DNA of 37,024 nt from Actinomycetes bacterium (GTDB lineage: Bacteria > Actinomycetota > Acidimicrobiia > Acidimicrobiales > JAKAOS01): positions 1 through 37,024 of the forward strand of contig JAJYPS010000014.1 in NCBI GenBank assembly GCA_021795215.1, in the 5' to 3' direction. The position numbers and the translations under genes are program-made. A model generated the notes under the pieces. The model saw only the letters and a list, made by a program, of their open reading frames with translations. It had not been told where the DNA came from and made no database searches. This document shows, one piece after another, positions 31,724 through 37,024 of this stretch; within the stretch, counting starts at the first letter, position 1, and the number at the start of each line of letters is the position of its first letter.

Positions 31724-32982
31724 CGTAGGCCCCAGCCGTCGTCCTCCGGAGCCGATCCCGGGGGGCCGATCCACTGGGCGAGTGCCGCCACGACCGCCTT
31801 GCCGGCTTGCTGCGGAGACAGCTGCTGAGCCCGCCTTTCGCCTGCGGACCGGAGGCGGCTCCTGAACAGGTCGTCCACGACTGCCCGGCGAACGGCTGCC
31901 GCCATGCGGAACGGGCTGCTGTCGGAGAGCAGAACGGCGGCTGCACCGACCGTCTCGGCGACCGCTCCCGACCGGCGCGCGACGACGGGCAGCCCGTGAA
32001 CCATCGCTTCCACCAGAGTCGCACTGTAGCCCTCGTGCCTCGAGGCACTGACCAGTACGTCGGCTTCGGCGTAGTACCGGGACAACTCCTCTGTCGACAC
32101 CCGGCCGGCGAAGTGCACGGCGGACGACACGCCCAGGTCGTATGCCATCGCCCGCAGCGCGTTGGCATAAGGGCCGTCGACGGGACGGCCGATCACCGTG
32201 AGCCGAGCGGAGGGGTCGTACACGGCCCTGTAAGCGGCCAGCATGGCGACCAGGTCCTCGACGGCCTTGCTGGAAGCGATCCGCCCTACGGACAGCAGCC
32301 TGGCTCCGCCGGCCCGTCCGGAGGAGGGGCGGGAACTCCGGGACTCCGCTCCTAGGGTCCAAAGCGACGGTTCCATGAGAAGTGGCGTGACGGCCGTCGT
32401 GCGTGCTCCCGCCGCTCGCAGGTCGGCCTCGATGAAGCGCGAATCGGCCATGGCTGCCGTAGCTCCGGCAGCAAGCACGGCCAGGTCTGACCGGGCGATC
32501 GACACGTCGGTGGCGGCGTGGGGATGCCAGGGGCGCAGCAGCTCCGGCGGAGTCAGGCCGTGGTAATCGACGATCAGGTTGTCCAGCCTTGCCAGCCGGG
32601 CGGCGAGCGGGCAGGACGAGGCGAACTGGTAGACCACCGCTGCCGAGCGGGTGTGGCAGCGGAACAGTCCCTCCACCGGAGAAGCTTCCGCTCTGAGGTC
32701 GTCGTGAATGGAGCTGGCCCAGAGCCTGCTGCGGTAGCCGTGGGCCGCAAGGGTCCGGTGGAGCAGTCTGGCGTGGGTGCCAACCGCATCGGCAGGGTCC
32801 AGCCGGGGACAGACGATGTCGACCGCCGTCGCTCCGGATCCTCCACTCTCCCCCTGCCGGGCGGCCGGCTGTCCGGCCGTCCCGGTCGATCGCCGTAGCG
32901 GCTCCCCCGGCTGTGAGGCCCGCGGCTCCCCCGGCGATGAGGCCGGTCCTTCCCTGGGGGATCGCAGCGCTTCGGAGTTCAA
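31720..32982 (-). CDS. GT4 glycosyltransferase (second of a run of three)
   Basis: 420 residues. The first ~50 are a Ser/Pro/Gly-rich disordered leader with a 24-base duplication, then VDIVCPRLDPADAVGTHARL begins the fold. Donor half: ARLLSVGRIASSKAVEDLVA, then RLTVIGRPVDGPY, and E-x7-E in SRHEGYSATLVEAMVHGLP. The start is TTG at 32982, overlapping the upstream stop as TTGA. It is clearly paralogous to the next gene upstream (shared DP-ARL, LRA---DLG, and HEG----VEAM-H-LPVV), so the pair arose by duplication. It sits in a four-gene run that begins with the methyltransferase-like gene. Confidence 0.88.
   Translation of the reverse strand: MNSEALRSPREGPASSPGEPRASQPGEPLRRSTGTAGQPAARQGESGGSGATAVDIVCPRLDPADAVGTHARLLHRTLAAHGYRSRLWASSIHDDLRAEASPVEGLFRCHTRSAAVVYQFASSCPLAARLARLDNLIVDYHGLTPPELLRPWHPHAATDVSIARSDLAVLAAGATAAMADSRFIEADLRAAGARTTAVTPLLMEPSLWTLGAESRSSRPSSGRAGGARLLSVGRIASSKAVEDLVAMLAAYRAVYDPSARLTVIGRPVDGPYANALRAMAYDLGVSSAVHFAGRVSTEELSRYYAEADVLVSASRHEGYSATLVEAMVHGLPVVARRSGAVAETVGAAAVLLSDSSPFRMAAAVRRAVVDDLFRSRLRSAGERRAQQLSPQQAGKAVVAALAQWIGPPGSAPEDDGWGLR
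32898..32945 (-). repeat. 24-base tandem duplication in a GT4 leader
   Basis: Two adjacent near-identical 24-base units beginning GCGGCTCCCCCGGC (plus-strand reading), with a few differences, encode the repeated SPGEPRAS / QPGEPLRR stretch of the disordered leader. Confidence 0.8.
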
Positions 32983-34073
32983 AGTAGCGACAGCGCCTTC
33001 TCCAGCTCACTTCGGTAGCTGGAGCGCCCGGCGTCGAGGGAGAGCGACATGGCCCGGCGGCTGCCCGCGGCAATCAGCGATTCCCGCAGTCGACTATCGG
33101 TCAGCACTCGGTTGACGGCGGTCGCCACAAGGGCCGGGCTCTTCGACCGGAGGGTCAGGCCCGCGCCTCCCATGGTCTCCCCCACCGCTCCGGCGTCGAA
33201 CCCGACGACCGGCAGGCGGTGGTGCATGGCCTCTACGACCGGCACGCAGAATCCCTCGTGGTCGGACAGGCACACGAACACGTCGGCGCCGCGGTAGTAG
33301 GCGGCCAGCTCGGGGCCCGACACGCCGCCGGTGAAGTCCACCACATCGGTCAGCCCCAAGTCCTGGACCTGGGCCCTCAGCGCCGCCAGATAACGGGGGG
33401 ACGAGACGCCGCCCACCAGGCAGAGCCTGGCGCCCGGGTCGTACAGGGCCCTGTAGAGGGCGAATGCCCTCACGAGGTCGTGTTGGGCCTTGTTCGGTAT
33501 GATCCTTCCCACGAACAGCAGCACGGAGCCCCGGGTACGCCTCCAATGGTCGAGCCAGTCGACGGTGGCCGCATCGGGTGCCATCGAGATGGCGGCCGGG
33601 TCGATCATGGGCGGCGAGACGGATGTGCTGGTGTAGCCGAGGCCACGCAGCTCGGCTTCGTTGAAACCCGAGTCCGCTATCGCGTGGGTGGTCCTGCGGG
33701 CCAGCCGGGCCAACTCGGAACGAGCGTCGTCCAGCTCCGCGGAGACGGCGGGCTCCCAATGTTCGAGCATGTGGGCTGGCGTGATGTTGTGGTAGGAGAG
33801 CAGCAGTGGTTCTGGCCTTCCGACAAGGAAGTCCGCGACGGGGCTGCCGATCGACGCCTGGTACAGGAGCACGTGACCCCGTCCCCCACGGTATGCGGTG
33901 TAGTGCCTCGCCCTGGAAGCCAACTGAGGAGCGACGTTCTGGACGTAAAGATGGGACGCGAAGCCCATCTCCATGGCGAGTGACTGCAGCTGCAGGGTGT
34001 GCGCGCCGATTGCGTCGTGCACGGCAAGAGAGGGGATGAACTGGTCGACGGCCGTGACGTTCAATGTCGCCAC
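32979..34073 (-). CDS. GT4 glycosyltransferase (first of a run of three)
   Basis: 364 residues with the compact form of its paralogue next door. N-terminal half: TAVDQFIPSLAVHDAIGAHT, LLLSYHNITPAHMLEHWEP. Donor half: SVLLFVGRIIPNKAQHDLVR, LCLVGGVSSPRY, then E-x7-E in SDHEGFCVPVVEAMHHRLPV. It starts at GTG 34073, 52 bases after the methyltransferase-like gene. The stop overlaps the next start (TTGA). The RIIPNK...H.LV element is typical of hexosyltransferases that act on undecaprenyl- or decaprenyl-linked glycans; the sugar is unknown. Confidence 0.9.
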   Translation of the reverse strand: MATLNVTAVDQFIPSLAVHDAIGAHTLQLQSLAMEMGFASHLYVQNVAPQLASRARHYTAYRGGRGHVLLYQASIGSPVADFLVGRPEPLLLSYHNITPAHMLEHWEPAVSAELDDARSELARLARRTTHAIADSGFNEAELRGLGYTSTSVSPPMIDPAAISMAPDAATVDWLDHWRRTRGSVLLFVGRIIPNKAQHDLVRAFALYRALYDPGARLCLVGGVSSPRYLAALRAQVQDLGLTDVVDFTGGVSGPELAAYYRGADVFVCLSDHEGFCVPVVEAMHHRLPVVGFDAGAVGETMGGAGLTLRSKSPALVATAVNRVLTDSRLRESLIAAGSRRAMSLSLDAGRSSYRSELEKALSLL

Positions 34074-34125
34074 CTGTCCCGCCGGCCCGACGGCGGGGAG
34101 GCTGCCGGGCGTGCCGCCGGAAACC

Positions 34126-35115
34126 TCAATGCGCGGTGCTGCCGCCGGCTGCCGCCCTCGTGGCGATCACCGCGAAGGCCTCCCCCGAACGGATGACTTC
34201 GCAGCCGCCGAAGCCCGCCCGTTCGATCAGCAGAGACCAGGTGCTCGCGTGGAGAGGACGACCCGGAGACAGGTCGGACTCCCCCTGGCGCTGGTCGGCA
34301 CTCCAGGCGGAGGGATCGGTCGACACGACGGCGAACCTGCCCCCCGCCCGGACCACTCGCGCCGCCGAGGCGACCATGTCCCGCTGACGAGCGAGAGGCG
34401 CCCTCTCGACGATGCCGGACAGGACGAGTCCTCCCAGTGACGACGGAGCGACGGCTTCCAGGTGCTTCTCGGTGCACTCCTGCCAGGCATCCATGCCCCT
34501 CGCCAGCAGCGGGTCCACGAGCGACGGCCTAGGGTCGGTGCCGTAAGCGTCGACGCCCGAGTCGACCAGCTTGCATATGAGCCACCCGTCGCCACACTCG
34601 GCGTGGAGAAGTCGTCCGTCGGTTCCGCCGAAGCGGGCGAGCAGGCCGGGCGCCAACGCCAGCACGTCCTCGGGGGGCAGTCCCTGCACGTCCCCGTTCT
34701 CGACCGGATCGGCAGGCGAGAGCTGGCCCAGCTTGCCATCGAGCGCCGCCACCCGCAGCGCAAGGGCGTGCATCACCGCGACGCCGGTCGCGCCGAGCGT
34801 CCTCACCTGCTGGGCGAGGTAGTTCAGGTACCACGCCATTGCCTTGCGCAGCACACGCTTGACGAAGGTGCCCGCGGCTATTCGGGAGGCGACCGGCACG
34901 TCGACGTCGATCCAGGCGGCTCGATCTGCAGCACGCAGCCCTGCCTGAAGGTCGTCGCGGGCAGACATGGGCGAGTACCGCTCGAACGCCTGGTCCAGTT
35001 GTGCCTCCAGTTCGGCCGGGATCTCTCCGGCGGCCCTTCTTCGGCGAACCTCCGCCTCTATCTCCGCGTTGACTCGCTCTGACGACGGCGGCATGTCGAT
35101 GTCGGTATCGGGCAC
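34126..35115 (-). CDS. Methyltransferase-like protein with helical N-terminus
   Basis: 329 residues from GTG 35115 (ATG 35094 also possible). Residues 10-60 are charged and helical (AEIEAEVRRRRAAGEIPAEL), and 75-130 form a long helix. From about 168 there is a Rossmann-type segment LLHAECGDGWL, a loose form of SAM motif I, then AYGTDPRPSL with Asp194, LGGLVLSGIVERAPL, and AARVVRAGGRFAVVST, the usual late strand. It probably methylates a sugar or lipid-linked glycan, or is an inactive relative. Such helix-plus-methyltransferase proteins are common beside glycosyltransferases in actinobacteria. It heads the minus-strand run and is divergent from the gene at 35185. The frame upstream of 35115 is not protein-like. 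Confidence 0.72.
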   Translation of the reverse strand: MPDTDIDMPPSSERVNAEIEAEVRRRRAAGEIPAELEAQLDQAFERYSPMSARDDLQAGLRAADRAAWIDVDVPVASRIAAGTFVKRVLRKAMAWYLNYLAQQVRTLGATGVAVMHALALRVAALDGKLGQLSPADPVENGDVQGLPPEDVLALAPGLLARFGGTDGRLLHAECGDGWLICKLVDSGVDAYGTDPRPSLVDPLLARGMDAWQECTEKHLEAVAPSSLGGLVLSGIVERAPLARQRDMVASAARVVRAGGRFAVVSTDPSAWSADQRQGESDLSPGRPLHASTWSLLIERAGFGGCEVIRSGEAFAVIATRAAAGGSTAH

Positions 35116-35184
35116 GAGCCGAGATGATAGCCAAGGCCGCCTGCAGAACGTCGGCCCGTCGGCGGATTGGTTTAGCCTTGTGAC

Positions 35185-36435
35185 GTGACCGCCGCCAGAG
35201 CCGTGACTCCGACGTGGATCGACTGGCCACAGCCCGGTTGCCCTGTCGCCGCCCGGTCGGAGGTGCCGGAGGACGAGATGGGGCCGGCAGTGGCGTTGAT
35301 CGGCACGCTCGACTCGGGACGCCTGGGCGACCGGCTGGCTGTGACGGCGGTGGTCCGCCATCTACAGCAGATCGATCCGCCGCCGGACGTGCAGGTGCTG
35401 GCACCGGTGGGAGGAGCGCATCCCCTCGACGGTGGGCTGAGGGCGGCCGCAGCAGGTGACCTCAGCCGGGACGGCCTGAAGAGCCTGGTTGGTCGGATGG
35501 GCCTGGTGGTTGTGCTGCCGAGCGCCGTCCTGGAAGGGGCCCCTACCGGCGACGGCCAAGCGGCGCGCCGGCTCCTGGCCGCCACGTACGCAAACGGTAG
35601 GACGGAGTCGGGCGACGTCGTGGACGTGGACAGCTGGGCGTCGCTCTTGGCGGCACCACCTGCGATACCTCGGCTGCGCTCGCTGCGTGCCGGAGTGGCG
35701 GAGCTGTCGGCCCTGTCGTCGGTGCTGTTCCCGGCCGATCTGCGTGGCCGGCGGCTGTCGTTCCTGCGACGGGCCGGGTGGCTGCCCGAAGGCACCTTCG
35801 TCGCGCTGGAAGCGGATCGGGAGGGAATGCCGCCGGCCGAAGCTCTGGCTTCACTGAAGGAGATGGGCTGCGGCGGGGGTGGAATGCCGGTGGTGGTGTT
35901 CAGGACGGACGGGGACGTTCGACAGATCGACGTGAGCCCGCTGAAGAGCGAGGACATGGTCGGTGTCGGACTGGACCCCCGCGCTTCCCTGGAGGACGTG
36001 GCGGCGGTGCTGGGCGGGGCCGATCAGGTGCTGGCGCGGAGCCCCGAGACGGTCGCACTGGCGGCGGTGCTCCGCGGCGCTCCACCCCCTCCCCGGTCCC
36101 TGCCTGCGATCATGGAGCTGGCGATCGGGCGAGTCAGCGGCCTTGCGACGGCGGTGGACGGTGCCGCCGATGGGAGCACGGCACTCGGCAGAGCTCTTGC
36201 CGCTCTGGACGCCTGCCGGGAGCGGCAGAGATCGATGCGCCTCGCTACGGCCGACCTGCTCTGGCGGCAGGATGCCGAGAAGACCCGGCTGGAGGACCGG
36301 ATATCGGAGCTGGAGAGGGACCGGGATGCCGTCGCGGCTGAGCTGGACAGGGTGCGGGGGACGAAGGTGATGAGATACTCGGAGCTGCCGCGCCAGGCGT
36401 TCGCAAGGCTTCGGTCGGCCGCCCGGAGCGACTAG
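35185..36435 (+). CDS. Pyruvyltransferase-like protein with C-terminal coiled coil
   Basis: 416 residues. Residues 35-75 (VALIGTLDSGRLGDRLAVTA) match the shape of the 'GTFD--N-GD' opening of polysaccharide pyruvyltransferase-type proteins. ADLRGRRLSFLRRAGWLPEG (about 185-204) fits a later part of the same fold, but key residues differ, so activity is doubtful. The last ~75 residues form a coiled coil (EKTRLEDRISELERDRDAVA) and a basic end (RGTKVMRYSELPRQAFARLR) seen in other glycan-cluster proteins. It starts with GTG at 35185 without a clear ribosome site. The next gene begins at the base after its stop. The family call is tentative. Confidence 0.55.
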   Translation: MTAARAVTPTWIDWPQPGCPVAARSEVPEDEMGPAVALIGTLDSGRLGDRLAVTAVVRHLQQIDPPPDVQVLAPVGGAHPLDGGLRAAAAGDLSRDGLKSLVGRMGLVVVLPSAVLEGAPTGDGQAARRLLAATYANGRTESGDVVDVDSWASLLAAPPAIPRLRSLRAGVAELSALSSVLFPADLRGRRLSFLRRAGWLPEGTFVALEADREGMPPAEALASLKEMGCGGGGMPVVVFRTDGDVRQIDVSPLKSEDMVGVGLDPRASLEDVAAVLGGADQVLARSPETVALAAVLRGAPPPPRSLPAIMELAIGRVSGLATAVDGAADGSTALGRALAALDACRERQRSMRLATADLLWRQDAEKTRLEDRISELERDRDAVAAELDRVRGTKVMRYSELPRQAFARLRSAARSD

Positions 36436-37024
36436 GTGAGCAGGACGAGCCAAATGCACAGCCGGGGGGGCGAGGAGCGGCAGGCGGGCGATCCGGACCT
36501 GTCGGTGCTGATCGCCGTGTACGGAGCGTTCGGCGCTCTCGAGACGGCGGTGACGGCACTGATCCAGAACACCCGAGCTCCCTACGAGCTGGTGATCGTG
36601 GACAACGCTTCACCTTTGGCCCCTTCGGCGGACGACGGCCCGGCGGTCCACGGCTCGGACGGCCGCCCGGACGGCGGCCCGGAGCGTGGAGGAGAGGTCC
36701 CAGCGACGCCCGTAGCGAAGGTGGAATCCGGCCCGCCGGCTGTGGGTGCGCAGGCTGTGGGCGACGCCGAAGGCGTGGTGGAGGCCTGCTTGTCTCGCAC
36801 CGATCGGCCCCCTCGGACGACGTTCCTGCGGAACGAACGGAACCTGGGCTTCGGCACTGCGATGAACCAGGCGGCGCTTTACAGCCTGGGACGCTATTTG
36901 TGCCTGCTGAACAGCGACGCATTCGTGACCCCAGGTTGGCTCGAGCCGCTCGTGGAGCGATTGGCCAACCAGAAGTCGGTGGGTGCGGTGGTGCCGAAGC
37001 TGCTGGACGAGGACGGCAGGCTGG
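36436..37024 (+). CDS. Family 2 glycosyltransferase, 3' end beyond window
   Basis: The first 196 codons are present; I translated them by hand from GTG 36436, directly after the previous stop. The GT2 fold opens with LSVLIAVYGAFGALETAV and ELVIVDNASP. RNERNLGFGTAMNQAA, LLNSDAFVTPGWLEPLV (with the metal-binding Ser-Asp-Ala element) and GAVVPKLLDEDGRL continue it. Between VDNASP and the RNERNLGFG strand, where the family normally has about 15-20 residues, lie roughly 75, mostly Gly/Pro/Asp and low complexity. The frame is intact, so this looks like an inserted flexible loop, not a frameshift. Rhamnosyl- or galactofuranosyltransferase-like enzymes share this opening; the sugar is unknown. Confidence 0.85.
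   Translation, partial: MSRTSQMHSRGGEERQAGDPDLSVLIAVYGAFGALETAVTALIQNTRAPYELVIVDNASPLAPSADDGPAVHGSDGRPDGGPERGGEVPATPVAKVESGPPAVGAQAVGDAEGVVEACLSRTDRPPRTTFLRNERNLGFGTAMNQAALYSLGRYLCLLNSDAFVTPGWLEPLVERLANQKSVGAVVPKLLDEDGRL

Noticed and set aside
29559-32168. 869-codon frame on the minus strand
   Set aside because: It runs antisense through dprE2 and the HAD-IB gene and out of frame with the GT4 genes; no domain.

Overview
The window is GC-rich, tightly packed chromosomal DNA from an actinobacterium. A member of the Acidimicrobiia is my best guess. This rests on the housekeeping set (an RpoD/SigA-type sigma factor, DnaG, pyruvate phosphate dikinase), on a secreted protein with [17 protein letters not shown]-type repeats of the kind abundant in that class, on frequent GTG and TTG starts, and on stop/start overlaps between genes. 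This taxonomic call is an inference and no database search was possible.

Layout. (1) Positions 1-5294, minus strand: ppdK, dnaG and rpoD in one transcription unit; rpoD runs off the left edge. (2) 5436-16775: surface glycan genes. These are a sulfotransferase-like/GT2/GT2 fusion, a small helical protein, a degenerate GT-B-like protein, a double GT4 enzyme, a DUF2142-type membrane protein and a dolichol-phosphate-mannose-synthase-like GT2 with membrane helices. A decayed RHS/YD-repeat scrap lies at 12952-13118. (3) 16842-18884: a secreted protein with two repeat domains joined by a Gly-Thr-Thr linker, preceded by a good sigma-70-type promoter. (4) 19242-24693: regulation. A CmtR-like metal-sensing ArsR protein, a HAD phosphatase, an OmpR-type two-component pair, a one-helix membrane protein followed by a strong terminator, a small acidic protein and a LuxR-type regulator with a degenerate receiver domain. 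(5) 25106-30584, plus strand: YihY/BrkB membrane protein, decaprenyl-phosphate phosphoribosyltransferase (UbiA family), DprE1, DprE2 and a HAD-IB phosphatase. Together these could carry out every step from PRPP to decaprenyl-phospho-arabinose. (6) 30500-35115, minus strand: a methyltransferase-like protein and three GT4 glycosyltransferases in tightly coupled order. (7) 35185-37024, plus strand: a pyruvyltransferase-like protein with a coiled coil, then a GT2 cut by the right edge.

Most genes therefore build or decorate a cell-surface polysaccharide, with region 5 supplying an arabinose donor. I saw no tRNA, rRNA, CRISPR array, insertion sequence or prophage. The most distinctive sequence-level feature is a scatter of short tandem duplications (9 to about 44 bases per unit): inside genes every unit is a multiple of three, between genes none is. 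I found no wholly new biological system. The best leads are the arabinose-donor cassette with its own HAD phosphatase, the Cys-to-Ala change at the benzothiazinone site of DprE1, the repeat pattern, and the repeated TTGA stop/start couplings.
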